Both the position numbers and the translations under genes were made by a program. From Flammeovirgaceae bacterium (lineage in GTDB: Bacteria; Bacteroidota; Bacteroidia; Cytophagales; Cyclobacteriaceae), in NCBI GenBank assembly GCA_024638265.1, contig JAHEKQ010000012.1, forward strand, positions 1 to 63,189: 63,189 bases of DNA, given 5' to 3'. The notes beneath the pieces are model-generated. The model was not told the origin of the DNA. It did not search any database and saw only the letters and a list, made by a program, of their open reading frames with translations. Of this stretch, positions 43,146 to 51,900 are shown piece by piece. Position 1 is the stretch's first letter, and each line of letters starts with the position of its first letter.

Positions 43146-44156
43146 TCAACGGTTTCTGTTTTTCCACAGGTCATAGGCCAACCAGATCGCTTCGCGCATC
43201 GAACTTTCACTGGCTTTATTCTGTCCTGCAATAGAATAGGCCGTTCCATGGTCTGGGGAAGTCCTGATAACTGGGAGGCCCGCAGTGAAATTTACCCCGG
43301 TTTCAAAGGCGAGGGTTTTGAAGGGTATCAGCCCCTGGTCATGGTACATGGCCAGGATAGCATCATATTGTTTATACCTGCCATCTCCAAAAAATCCGTC
43401 CCCCGGAAATGGACCAAATACGAGTTTGCCCAGGTCCTTAAGCTTGTTTATAAGCGGGATGATGATCTGCTCTTCTTCCTTACCCATTAATCCGTTATCC
43501 CCGTTATGGGGGTTCAAGCCAAGGATTGCAATTTTTGGTTTTTGAATTCCAAAGTCGTGAATCAGAGATTTCTCCATTATTTCTACCTTCGACTCGATCT
43601 TACTGATGGTGATATTATTGACCACATCTTTGAGGGCAATATGACCAGTAACCACACCAATCCGGAGTTCTCCACCGACCAGCAACATCAGACTTTCATT
43701 GACCCCAAAACTCTGAGTGAAATATTCTGTATGGCCAGGGAAGTTAAAATCCTCGGATTGAATGTTGTGTTTATTAATCGGAGCAGTAACAACGGCATCG
43801 GTAAATTCATCTTTGAGATCCTTAACAGCCATAGTCAGCGCTTTTCTCGCTGCTTCTGCCCCCGTTTCGGTGGGTTGCCCTGCCGTAATTTCGAGCATGG
43901 TGTCCCAGCAGTTCACCACATTTACCTTATTGGGGATAAGCTCCTCACTGGATTTTAGTTGGGTATACTGAAAATCTTCAATGTGAAAATTCTTTCGGTA
44001 ATAATTAAGAGTCTTGGTAGAACCATAAATTATTGGGGTCATATACTTGAGGATCCGGTTGTCCCTGAGCGCTTTGATGATCACCTCAGGCCCTATCCCA
44101 TTAATATCCCCAACGGTTATTCCTATTTTTGGTATGCGATCCTTACTTTTTGACAT
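43146..44156 (-). CDS. pdxA: 4-hydroxythreonine-4-phosphate dehydrogenase
   Basis: NAD-dependent step of pyridoxal phosphate synthesis. N-terminal 'PKIGITVGDINGIGPEVI'; metal-ligand histidines in 'FPGHTEYFTQ' and 'AMYHDQGLIPFK'; 'TSPDHGTAYSIAG' at the C-terminus. 336 residues, normal. It is first in the block leading to yceD (53 nt) and is divergent from rsmA with 52 nt between starts. Confidence 0.96.
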   Translation of the reverse strand: MSKSKDRIPKIGITVGDINGIGPEVIIKALRDNRILKYMTPIIYGSTKTLNYYRKNFHIEDFQYTQLKSSEELIPNKVNVVNCWDTMLEITAGQPTETGAEAARKALTMAVKDLKDEFTDAVVTAPINKHNIQSEDFNFPGHTEYFTQSFGVNESLMLLVGGELRIGVVTGHIALKDVVNNITISKIESKVEIMEKSLIHDFGIQKPKIAILGLNPHNGDNGLMGKEEEQIIIPLINKLKDLGKLVFGPFPGDGFFGDGRYKQYDAILAMYHDQGLIPFKTLAFETGVNFTAGLPVIRTSPDHGTAYSIAGQNKASESSMREAIWLAYDLWKNRNR

Positions 44157-44208
44157 AAAAAACCCTTTTCAGGCGCAAGTTAGCTTATTTTTAGCTTCAT
44201 TTGAAACT

Positions 44209-44988
44209 ATGGTAAAGCCCAAAAAATATCTCGGTCAACATTTCCTTCGCGATCAGAATATCGCGGAAAAGATTGCCGGGTCATTGACGGGTTTTGGTGG
44301 ATATCATTCTATTCTTGAGATCGGGCCGGGTACGGGGGTGTTGACCAGGTTCTTGGTTAACAGGCCGGAGAAACTTACCGTTGTGGAAGTGGATTCTGAA
44401 TCTGTTGAGTACCTCCGATCACGTAGTGAATTTGAGGATGTAGAGATCATAGAAGCGGACTTTCTTTCAGCTGACCTTGGCTTTATGAAGGGGTCAAGCT
44501 GGTGTATCATTGGCAACTTTCCATATAATATCAGTTCCCAGCTTTTTTTCCGTATCCTGGAAATAAGGGACGAGGTACCTGAAGTGGTGTGCATGATACA
44601 AAAGGAAGTGGCTCAACGGCTGGCCAGCCCACCAGGATCAAAGAAGTATGGCATCTTATCGGTCTTGCTGCAGGCATGGTTTGAAATCGAATATCTGTTT
44701 ACCGTACCCCCGGATGTTTTTCATCCACCTCCAAAAGTTGATTCCGGGGTTATACGACTAAAAAGGAACCAGGCTAAGAAGCTGGACTGCGACGAGAAGC
44801 TCTTTAAAAGGGTCGTTAAAACCGCTTTCCAAAATAGGCGCAAAACATTGCGTAACGCATTAAAAGCCCTAAATTTGCCCGCTATTGAAACAGAGTTTGA
44901 TAAGATCAGCTTGAGAGCCGAACAACTCTCAGTCAACGATTTTGTCGAATTAACTCAGATAGCCGGGAAACATGGACTCCACCGTTAA
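44209..44988 (+). CDS. rsmA: 16S rRNA dimethyladenosine transferase
   Basis: Dimethylates the two adjacent adenines in the 3'-terminal helix of 16S rRNA. 'KKYLGQHFLRDQNIAEKI' gives the N-terminus; 'ILEIGPGTGVLTRFL' binds SAM; the catalytic motif is 'IIGNFPYNISSQLFF'. The ATG at 44209 gives 259 residues. An upstream in-frame start at 44047 would run into pdxA and is rejected. It overlaps mgtE by 17 nt. Confidence 0.96.
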   Translation: MVKPKKYLGQHFLRDQNIAEKIAGSLTGFGGYHSILEIGPGTGVLTRFLVNRPEKLTVVEVDSESVEYLRSRSEFEDVEIIEADFLSADLGFMKGSSWCIIGNFPYNISSQLFFRILEIRDEVPEVVCMIQKEVAQRLASPPGSKKYGILSVLLQAWFEIEYLFTVPPDVFHPPPKVDSGVIRLKRNQAKKLDCDEKLFKRVVKTAFQNRRKTLRNALKALNLPAIETEFDKISLRAEQLSVNDFVELTQIAGKHGLHR

Positions 44989-46339
44989 ATTTGAACTCAG
45001 CATAGAGTTTCGCGACCTGTTCCGGGAAGCGGTGGAGAATCAGAATGAATCTTTTATTAAGAATTCCCTGGAGGGTATTGACGATGCTGATGTTTCTGCA
45101 CTCCTCGAAGAATTTGATTCCGAGGACTCCAAATATGTACTCGACTTGCTTGGGCCCGAGATGGCGGCCGATGTCATCAATCACCTGGATGACGACACTC
45201 GTGCCCGCTTTATAAAGGTATATTCCCCGGAGGAACTTGCACTGGTAATTACTGACCTGGATTCGGATGACGCGGTTGATATAATTAACGAGCTTCCGGT
45301 CGAAGAACAGGAGAAGGTGATTTCGCAGATCGATGATCGTGAGAAGGAGCAAAATATTCTCGAACTGCTTCACTATGATGAGGATGTTGCGGGTGGATTG
45401 ATGGCCAAGGAGCTCATTAAGGCAAATGAGAATTGGTCGGTTAAGAAAACCATCGAGGAGATCCGCCGCCAGGCAGAAAAGGTAGAGAAGATCTATTCGG
45501 TTTACGTAGTGGATGAATACGAGCGCTTACTTGGAAGGGTCTCGTTGAAAAGAATAATCATTTCCAGAGATGACACCCGGATTGCCGATATCTATGACAA
45601 AGGTATAGTCTCAGTGGATACTACCATGAAAGAAGAAGAGGTGGCGTCAGTAATGCGAAAGTATGACCTTGAAGCGGTGCCAGTGGTTAACTACAGTGGC
45701 CAGCTGGTAGGACGGATCACTGTTGATGATATCCTGGATGTGATCACGGAGGCTGCTGAAGAAGAAAGACAATTAATGTCTGGTATTACATCTGATGTTG
45801 AAGAGGATGACAGTGTGTGGATGCTGACAAAGGCGAGATTACCATGGCTTATTATTGGCGTCGCAGGCGGGTTGATTTCCGCGGAGTTTATGGGACTTTT
45901 CGAGAAGGATATCATGGCTGGCGCCTGGATAGCCCTCTTCCTTCCCCTGATTCAGGCCACGGGGGGAAATGTGGGGATTCAGTCTTCCAGTATTGTGGTT
46001 CAAAGTCTCGCCAACCCCTCTGCATTCCAGGACATGATGGGAAAAAGGTTGGGAAAAGTATTCTTAACAGCCCTCGTCAATGCCCTGGTACTCGCACTAA
46101 TTGTTTACGGGGCTACCTGGTTGATGAATTTTGAGCTGGCCCAATGTCTCATAGTTTCATTTGCACTATTCAGTGTAGTGGTATTATCATCTCTCGTGGG
46201 AACTGTTACTCCGTTAGTTTTGAACAGGATGGGATTTAACCCGGCCCTTGCGTCGGGTCCTTTCATAACCACACTCAACGACATCCTCGGCCTGGGAATT
46301 TATTTCTATACCATCCATCTCCTGGTATCAGTCCTTTAA
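44972..46339 (+). CDS. mgtE: Magnesium transporter MgtE
   Basis: Mg2+-gated channel with an N-domain of helical repeats (residues 30-130, 'LLEEFDSEDSKYVLDLLGPE'), two CBS domains (about 135-260) and a five-helix membrane domain from about 285. The pore region reads 'LIQATGGNVGIQSSSIVVQSLA'. 455 residues, typical. It starts inside the last codons of rsmA and shares one base with the next gene. Confidence 0.96.
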   Translation: MDSTVKFELSIEFRDLFREAVENQNESFIKNSLEGIDDADVSALLEEFDSEDSKYVLDLLGPEMAADVINHLDDDTRARFIKVYSPEELALVITDLDSDDAVDIINELPVEEQEKVISQIDDREKEQNILELLHYDEDVAGGLMAKELIKANENWSVKKTIEEIRRQAEKVEKIYSVYVVDEYERLLGRVSLKRIIISRDDTRIADIYDKGIVSVDTTMKEEEVASVMRKYDLEAVPVVNYSGQLVGRITVDDILDVITEAAEEERQLMSGITSDVEEDDSVWMLTKARLPWLIIGVAGGLISAEFMGLFEKDIMAGAWIALFLPLIQATGGNVGIQSSSIVVQSLANPSAFQDMMGKRLGKVFLTALVNALVLALIVYGATWLMNFELAQCLIVSFALFSVVVLSSLVGTVTPLVLNRMGFNPALASGPFITTLNDILGLGIYFYTIHLLVSVL

Positions 46340-47280
46340 TGATGAAATTTCTTATCGTAGATGACTTTCACCCGTCCTTGTTTGATATGTTGACAAACAA
46401 TGGCTGGGAATATGATTATCGACCTGATATCACCCGAGCCGAAATCAAGTCTCTCCTGTATCAGTATGAGGGATTATTAATAAGGAGTAAAACCAGGGTA
46501 GATGAGGACCTGGCTGGTAAATCAGAAAAGTTACGGGTGATAGGAAGGGCAGGATCTGGAATAGAGAATATTGACCAGGACTATTTTGTCAAAAGAGGAG
46601 TGCACATTGTCAGTGCTCCGGAGGGAAATCGGGACGCAGTTGGAGATCATACCCTTGGTTTGATTTTGAGTCTCACCAAGAATATCTGTAGATCAGCCAA
46701 TGAGGTAAAGCAACAGGGCCTGTGGAAACGGGAAGAAAACAGGGGAATAGAACTGAAAGATCGCGTGGTAGGTATTATTGGTTTTGGGAATACCGGGACT
46801 GCCGTAGTGGAACGCTTGAAAGGATTTGGATGCCGGATCCTGGTTTATGATAAATATAAGAGTGTTGATGTCAGCGAGGAATGTGAAGTTTCAAGTCTGG
46901 AGCAACTACGGGAAGAATCCCATATCATTTCCTTCCATGTTCCGCTCAATGAGGAGACATACCATTATCTCTCAAGAGATTTCATTGACAAATGCAGGGA
47001 TGATGTCATTTTTATCAACACCTCCAGAGGTGAAATATTTGACACAAAAGCACTGGTGAAAGGTTTAATTTCAGGCAAGGTTTCAGGGGCTGCTTTGGAT
47101 GTAATAGAAAACGAGAAAATCAATGATTTGAATTCTGAAGAACTGGAAACCTTCGAATTTTTGCAGAAATCGCAGAATGTGATTCTTACTCCGCATGTAG
47201 CAGGATGGACAAAAGAGTCACATGTCAGGATTAACCAGGTGTTGATTGATAAGATATCCGGGCACATTAGTTCAAAATAG
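46339..47280 (+). CDS. D-2-hydroxyacid dehydrogenase, SerA-like without ACT domain
   Basis: NAD-dependent D-isomer-specific dehydrogenase, most like D-3-phosphoglycerate dehydrogenase. The nucleotide motif is 'VVGIIGFGNTGTAVVERL' (about residue 137). Substrate/catalytic elements are 'NTSRGEIFDTKALV' (Arg), 'ALDVIENEK' (Glu) and 'LTPHVAGWTKES' (His). 313 residues without a C-terminal regulatory domain. ATGs at 46339 and 46342 are both possible. The exact substrate is inferred. Tightly coupled to mgtE. Confidence 0.85.
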   Translation: MMKFLIVDDFHPSLFDMLTNNGWEYDYRPDITRAEIKSLLYQYEGLLIRSKTRVDEDLAGKSEKLRVIGRAGSGIENIDQDYFVKRGVHIVSAPEGNRDAVGDHTLGLILSLTKNICRSANEVKQQGLWKREENRGIELKDRVVGIIGFGNTGTAVVERLKGFGCRILVYDKYKSVDVSEECEVSSLEQLREESHIISFHVPLNEETYHYLSRDFIDKCRDDVIFINTSRGEIFDTKALVKGLISGKVSGAALDVIENEKINDLNSEELETFEFLQKSQNVILTPHVAGWTKESHVRINQVLIDKISGHISSK

Positions 47281-47366
47281 GCCCAATTTCTTACACGTAG
47301 ATTAACCCTCCCTCAGTCGTTGACCTTTATCTCTTGTTAATATTTAACAAATTAGTCTTCTCGTTT

Positions 47367-48200
47367 ATGGACAAATATCTCAAAATAGCGCGTCTGAAGT
47401 TCGATAGGGTTGTGGAAAATCCCATTCTCACAAGCGTCCTCGTACTTGCGATTCTGGCTTTCATAATTCTGGCTCTTAGCATAAGCTATTACCTGAAGGA
47501 TTTTGAGAACATGTGGTCCGAGGTATTGATCGAAGCCCACGGCATGCTCTTCGACATCGCCATAATCGGAATCCTGATTTTCTGGTTGAACAAGAAAGGA
47601 GAGGAGCGACAGAGGATAAGAACATACAAGGACGAGATTGACGATTTCCGCTTGTGGGAGTCGGAGGAAGCTGCCTTCCGGACAGTGGGTAACATTAAAA
47701 GACTAAACAGGCATCAGATCCATGACATTGACCTAGTCAATTGTTATTTATCAAAAACCAATCTGAATTACGCCGACCTTCATGGATCAAATTTGAACAG
47801 TGCCAATCTAAGCCATTCCTTTCTGATTGAAGCCAACCTGGAAAATACCCGTTTAAATCAGACCAACCTTGAAAACAGCAACCTGAACCAGGTGAATCTT
47901 CAGGGCAGCTATGCAAGCGGTGCAAATTTCAAGGATACCTACCTGATTAAATCAAACTTTGAGGATGCATTTCTCATTAAGTCCAATTTCAGGAATGCTT
48001 TCCTCATGGAAGCAAACTTGAGGAATGCATACGTGACCGGTGCCGATTTTGAAAATGCCAGCTTGTACAAGGCAGACTTAAGGGGGGCGAAAGGACTTAC
48101 CGTTGAGCAACTGGCATCAGCTAAGACGCTGTACCTGGCGAAATTCGATGATGAACTACTTGAACAGATAAAAACCAACATACCTGAATTGGTAGGATAG
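47367..48200 (+). CDS. Pentapeptide-repeat membrane protein
   Basis: A 277-residue protein. Two membrane helices lie in the first 75 residues ('LTSVLVLAILAFIILALSI' and 'MLFDIAIIGILIFWL'). A charged connector follows. About 22 consecutive A(N/D)LxX-type pentapeptides then run from about residue 125 to 245, for example 'ANLENTRLNQTNLENSNLN'. These should form a right-handed quadrilateral beta-helix on the cytoplasmic side. Function unknown. The ATG at 47367 starts the protein; the TTG at 47334 is rejected. A hairpin after the gene is described separately. Confidence 0.85.
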   Translation: MDKYLKIARLKFDRVVENPILTSVLVLAILAFIILALSISYYLKDFENMWSEVLIEAHGMLFDIAIIGILIFWLNKKGEERQRIRTYKDEIDDFRLWESEEAAFRTVGNIKRLNRHQIHDIDLVNCYLSKTNLNYADLHGSNLNSANLSHSFLIEANLENTRLNQTNLENSNLNQVNLQGSYASGANFKDTYLIKSNFEDAFLIKSNFRNAFLMEANLRNAYVTGADFENASLYKADLRGAKGLTVEQLASAKTLYLAKFDDELLEQIKTNIPELVG

Positions 48201-48218
48201 CAATTTTCATTATTTTTG
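48189..48218 (+). promoter_or_regulatory. Bacteroidota-type promoter of greA
   Basis: TTG at 48189-48191, a 19-nt spacer and TATTTTTG at 48211-48218 match TTTG-N19-TAnnTTTG closely. The -33 element lies inside the last codons of the pentapeptide-repeat gene. The predicted start is about 48223-48225. Confidence 0.65.
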
Positions 48219-48223
48219 CAGTG

Positions 48224-48252
48224 AAACGGTCCCGGAAGGGGCCGTTTATTTT
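48224..48252 (+). terminator. Strong hairpin with U-rich tail at the start of the greA leader
   Basis: Stem AAACGGTCCC / GGGGCCGTTT (10 bp, one G-T pair), loop GGAA, followed by ATTTT and further A/T. It can terminate the pentapeptide-repeat transcript. Because it begins at the predicted greA start site, it could also act in the greA leader. Confidence 0.8.
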
Positions 48253-48271
48253 TATTATATTTAATGAAGAC

Positions 48272-48748
48272 ATGAGCAAGATATCATACTATACGAAAGA
48301 GGGACTGGATAAGCTTAAGAATGAACTAAATGAACTTAAGACGAAGGGAAGAACTGATATTGCCAGGCAGATTGCAGAAGCACGGGATAAGGGTGATTTA
48401 AGTGAGAACGCGGAATACGATGCGGCTAAGGATGCACAAGGCCACCTGGAAGCAAAGATTGCTCAGTTGGAGCAGGTTGTAGGAAATGCAAGGGTCATTG
48501 ATGAATCCAGCCTCGATACCTCCAAGGTTGGAATACTGTCAACAGTAAAGATCAAGAATCTCAAGAACGGCATGGAGTTCGAATATACACTGGTGTCCGA
48601 GGAAGAAGCCGATCTCAAAGCCAAGAAAATAAGTACCCAGTCGCCAATCGGAAAAGGGCTTATGGGTAAGAAGGCAGGGGAGAAGACTAAAGTTACAACC
48701 CCAGGGGGTGAAATGGAATTTGAGATATTGGATATATCGATCAACTGA
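48272..48748 (+). CDS. greA: Transcription elongation factor GreA
   Basis: Stimulates RNA polymerase to cleave backtracked RNA. 158 residues: an N-terminal antiparallel coiled coil with the acidic tip 'DKGDLSENAEYDAAKDAQG', and a C-terminal FKBP-like domain. The ATG at 48272 is right for the family; the GTG at 48221 would translate through the hairpin and is rejected. It overlaps the HIT gene by one base. Confidence 0.97.
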   Translation: MSKISYYTKEGLDKLKNELNELKTKGRTDIARQIAEARDKGDLSENAEYDAAKDAQGHLEAKIAQLEQVVGNARVIDESSLDTSKVGILSTVKIKNLKNGMEFEYTLVSEEEADLKAKKISTQSPIGKGLMGKKAGEKTKVTTPGGEMEFEILDISIN

Positions 48749-49143
48749 TGGCGAGCATCTTCACACGGATCATTAACCGGGAAATTCCCGCTCATATCGT
48801 TGCAGAAGATGATTCGTTTATCAGCTTTCTGGATATTAATCCCCTGGTGATGGGCCATGCTCTGGTTATTCCCAAAAAGGAGGTTGATTATATCTATGAC
48901 CTCGATGACGATACGCTGGCTGCCCTTCACTTGTTCTCCAAGAGAGTAGCTAAGGCTATTGAATCGTCTGTTTCATGTCAACGGATTGGAATTGCAGTAA
49001 TCGGGCTTGAAGTTCCCCACACACACGTTCATCTGGTCCCACTTAATTCTATGGACGATATCAATTTCTCCAGGCCAAAACTGAACCCCTCCGAGGAGGA
49101 ATTAGCGAAAATGGCGGAAAAAATCAGGACAAATCTAGTCTAG
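48748..49143 (+). CDS. HIT-family nucleotide hydrolase/transferase
   Basis: A 131-residue protein with the histidine triad 'HTHVHLVPL' near residue 91 and N-terminal 'SIFTRIINREIPAHIVAEDD', typical of HinT-like purine nucleoside phosphoramidases. Its start shares a base with the greA stop, and its end overlaps the convergent gpsA by 9 nt. Confidence 0.93.
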   Translation: MASIFTRIINREIPAHIVAEDDSFISFLDINPLVMGHALVIPKKEVDYIYDLDDDTLAALHLFSKRVAKAIESSVSCQRIGIAVIGLEVPHTHVHLVPLNSMDDINFSRPKLNPSEEELAKMAEKIRTNLV

Positions 49144-50190
49144 CCCCTTCAGAAATTCGATATCCCGACTCATTGGGAACTTCATAAGGTATTCCAAGCC
49201 TTCGTTCGCGGTCATATTTCCAAACAAGACATTATATAAGGTGTTGGTAATTGGGGCTTTCGCGTCGTAGTGCCTCGCTACTTTGCTCATGATCTTCACT
49301 GTATTAATCCCCTCAGCTACCTCATCCATTTCATTGAGGATATCCTTAATCGTCATTCCCCTGGCGAGCATTTGTCCCACCGTGAAATTCCGACTGAGTG
49401 AACTGTTAGCAGTGGTAACCAGGTCACCGATCCCGGCCAGTCCGAGAAAGGCTGTAACATTTCCACCCAGGGCTTTGCCCAGGTAAATAATTTCAATCAG
49501 CCCACGGCTTATTAGCATGCCCCGGGCATTCTCGCCAAAACCCAGTCCTTGAAGACCACCGCTGGCAATGGCAATTATATTCTTCAGCACTCCAGCCAAC
49601 TCAATAGCTCGGAGGTCTGAATTCCCGTATACCTGGAAGTTGTCTGTCTTCAGGTACTTCTGTCCATAGCGGATCACTTCGTTAAAATGACTGGCAACCA
49701 CCGTGGCCGCCGGATGACCCTCTGCGAGTTCTTTTGCCAGGTTGGGTCCGGCCAGGCAACCGACGCGGATGGCGATAGTTTCTTCCCGGATCACGTCTGA
49801 CATGGTTTTTACGTGACTGCGGCTTATCGTTTCCACACTGTCTATGTCCTGGCCAGGGTCGAGTGCAAGGTCAAGTCCCTTGGTACCGTGAATCAATATA
49901 TGGTAAGGTCTGAGTAGGGGACTGAGGTCGATCATGAGATCCCTGAACCCGGATGAGGGGATCATGGGAAACAAGAGCTCGCACTGATCACTGATCTCCG
50001 CCAGATCTGATGTCAGTCTTATATTCTTTCGAAGTGCAATACCCCTTGAGCTCCTGGTCTTTTGAATTTCCTCGATCCGCTCCTGTGATCGGCTATACAT
50101 AATCACATCGGCATTCACCGAGAGAATATTTGCCATGGCGGTACCAAAACTTCCCACCCCTAGAACACCAACCGGTTTTTCAGAACTCAT
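49135..50190 (-). CDS. gpsA: Glycerol-3-phosphate dehydrogenase [NAD(P)+]
   Basis: Makes sn-glycerol-3-phosphate from dihydroxyacetone phosphate for phospholipids. 'GVLGVGSFGTAMANIL' is the cofactor motif; 'LIHGTKGLD', 'AGPNLAKELAEGHPAATVV', the lysine in 'ELAGVLKNIIAIASG' and 'LAGIGDLVTTANSSLSRNFTVG' are family signatures. The ATG at 50190 (352 residues) is preferred; the ATG at 50196 is also possible. It overlaps the acyltransferase gene by 11 nt. Confidence 0.96.
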   Translation of the reverse strand: MSSEKPVGVLGVGSFGTAMANILSVNADVIMYSRSQERIEEIQKTRSSRGIALRKNIRLTSDLAEISDQCELLFPMIPSSGFRDLMIDLSPLLRPYHILIHGTKGLDLALDPGQDIDSVETISRSHVKTMSDVIREETIAIRVGCLAGPNLAKELAEGHPAATVVASHFNEVIRYGQKYLKTDNFQVYGNSDLRAIELAGVLKNIIAIASGGLQGLGFGENARGMLISRGLIEIIYLGKALGGNVTAFLGLAGIGDLVTTANSSLSRNFTVGQMLARGMTIKDILNEMDEVAEGINTVKIMSKVARHYDAKAPITNTLYNVLFGNMTANEGLEYLMKFPMSRDIEFLKGLD

Positions 50191-51859
50191 AACCATCCGT
50201 TCTGTTGTGATAATAATATAAGGTGGCAAGATCGTGTGTCAGGATTTTACCATCCTTAAGTAACAAAGGCCTTTTTACGTGGAAAAGTCCGAGGTTATTC
50301 AACCCGTGCTGGATCATTTCATCGATATCACCTTCCCGCATATGGATAGACAGGTTGATCTTCTTCTGTCTTTTTAATTCAATAAACCTTTCCCGGTGTT
50401 CGATGAACATTTCCCGAAACTTGCCATAATCTATCTCCAATTCCTCTTCGGGTACTCGCAGAAAACCATAAAGGTCCAATTGCGGATATTTGTTCCTCCA
50501 ATAACTGAAAGCAATATAGGAGATAAGGTGGCTGCCGGTAAGGCGATTATTCCTGTGAAATTCCTCGACGATTTTTTCACTAAGCATCCTGGTATACTCC
50601 TCTTCACGTTGAATATTCTCCGTAATTTGTCCGCCAAGAGTGAAATAATCCTCTATTTGGATCACCCGCTTTTGCTTATCCAGTGACCTTCCATCCTTAT
50701 CCACATAATTTCCGAGAACGTCCAATGGCCTTCCGATGCTTACGGAAATGCTCGAACCCTTGGAGAAAAATTTAATGAGAAATTTAATAATCTTGAAAGA
50801 GGTAGAAGACTTGTCTTTTTCTTCATAAAACCGTTCTTGTCCCGTCCGTTTCAGATGGTCCCTGATAAGTGAGGGGGCCTCCAGAACAAAGTGGTAGTTG
50901 ATGGTAACGGGCACTACATATATTTTCCTGTTTTCATTGTTCATCAGGATGGATCGCTGTGCTTCAATAGCGGTTCCAAGTAGTCCCCTCTTGAGTTTTT
51001 TCTCAATATGCCCGGAGCGGCTCCTGGTTCCACCCGGGAAGAATAGGCTGTGTGCCCCTTTACGGATGGCCAGGTGTGAGTACATTTTCAGGGTCTCGAT
51101 ATAGAGATAATTTTTTTTCCTCCGGTCTACCTTGTAAGCTCCGAGGCTATTCATAAAATAGGCGAAGATCTTGATATTGAACAGGTTCAGACCCGCACCA
51201 TAGATAAATGGGGGCAAGCCTAATACGTGTATAATCCAGCCGATCAATATACTGTCAAGATTACTGAAATGCGTAGGTACCATGATGATCGTACCGTCGC
51301 GGGCCAGGTTCCTGATCTGCTTGATTTTCCCAAAGATCTGGATATTGTCCGTAAGGTAATAATCACTTTTGAATAGACCGAAAAATCCCTGGACCCGGGC
51401 GGCGTTCAGCAACCTCCGGAACCCGAATTTTACTACCCTCCTGGTAAATCGGTAGCGATTAGGCTTGAAATTACCTGCGACTTCTTCTGCATACCGGTTG
51501 ATGATCTTCTCCAGGATCTTAAATTCATCGCCCTCATTATAATCAGTGTCAAGGCTTAACAGGTCACTTTTGATTCCATCCCAAAAGGGTTTTTCATCGG
51601 GGGGGTCGACTCTCCATGGATTTGACCGCATTCTGAACTTTTCCCGGTAAAGCGCAGTCTCAATCTCCTCGACGATCTGGGTTTTAGAGGGCCTCATCTT
51701 CTTTATCTGGATGAGAGTTTCCTTGGCGACCTCTTCTATAAACGCCTTACGATTTTTTGAAAGCTGTACGACGGGCCAGTATTTGGACCGCTTAATGATC
51801 GGTTCGTAATAGCGACCCTTCTCCCACTTTTTGGTTGATTTAACCTTGGTTTTAGCCAT
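50180..51859 (-). CDS. PlsB-like glycerol-3-phosphate acyltransferase
   Basis: A 559-residue acyltransferase. Motif I is 'VPTHFSNLDSIL' (HxxxxD, about residue 196), motif II is near 'NSLGAYKVDRRKKNYLY' and motif III is 'FFPGGTRSRSG'. No hydrophobic signal at the N-terminus; membrane association is probably peripheral. E. coli PlsB is longer (about 807), so this resembles the shorter LPLAT proteins. Overlap with gpsA means the enzyme making glycerol-3-phosphate and the one probably acylating it are cotranslated. Acylation of lysophosphatidate instead is possible. Confidence 0.82.
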   Translation of the reverse strand: MAKTKVKSTKKWEKGRYYEPIIKRSKYWPVVQLSKNRKAFIEEVAKETLIQIKKMRPSKTQIVEEIETALYREKFRMRSNPWRVDPPDEKPFWDGIKSDLLSLDTDYNEGDEFKILEKIINRYAEEVAGNFKPNRYRFTRRVVKFGFRRLLNAARVQGFFGLFKSDYYLTDNIQIFGKIKQIRNLARDGTIIMVPTHFSNLDSILIGWIIHVLGLPPFIYGAGLNLFNIKIFAYFMNSLGAYKVDRRKKNYLYIETLKMYSHLAIRKGAHSLFFPGGTRSRSGHIEKKLKRGLLGTAIEAQRSILMNNENRKIYVVPVTINYHFVLEAPSLIRDHLKRTGQERFYEEKDKSSTSFKIIKFLIKFFSKGSSISVSIGRPLDVLGNYVDKDGRSLDKQKRVIQIEDYFTLGGQITENIQREEEYTRMLSEKIVEEFHRNNRLTGSHLISYIAFSYWRNKYPQLDLYGFLRVPEEELEIDYGKFREMFIEHRERFIELKRQKKINLSIHMREGDIDEMIQHGLNNLGLFHVKRPLLLKDGKILTHDLATLYYYHNRTDGYEF

Positions 51860-51900
51860 AAACTAAGCTGATGGGCTCAAATATACATGAAATAGTTGAG

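Noticed and set aside
44047-44208. Possible N-terminal extension of rsmA from 44047
   Set aside because: It would overlap the divergent pdxA coding region, and the conserved RsmA N-terminus begins right at the ATG at 44209.
48221-48271. Possible greA start at GTG 48221
   Set aside because: The added residues are not GreA-like and are encoded by the hairpin; the family start is the ATG at 48272.
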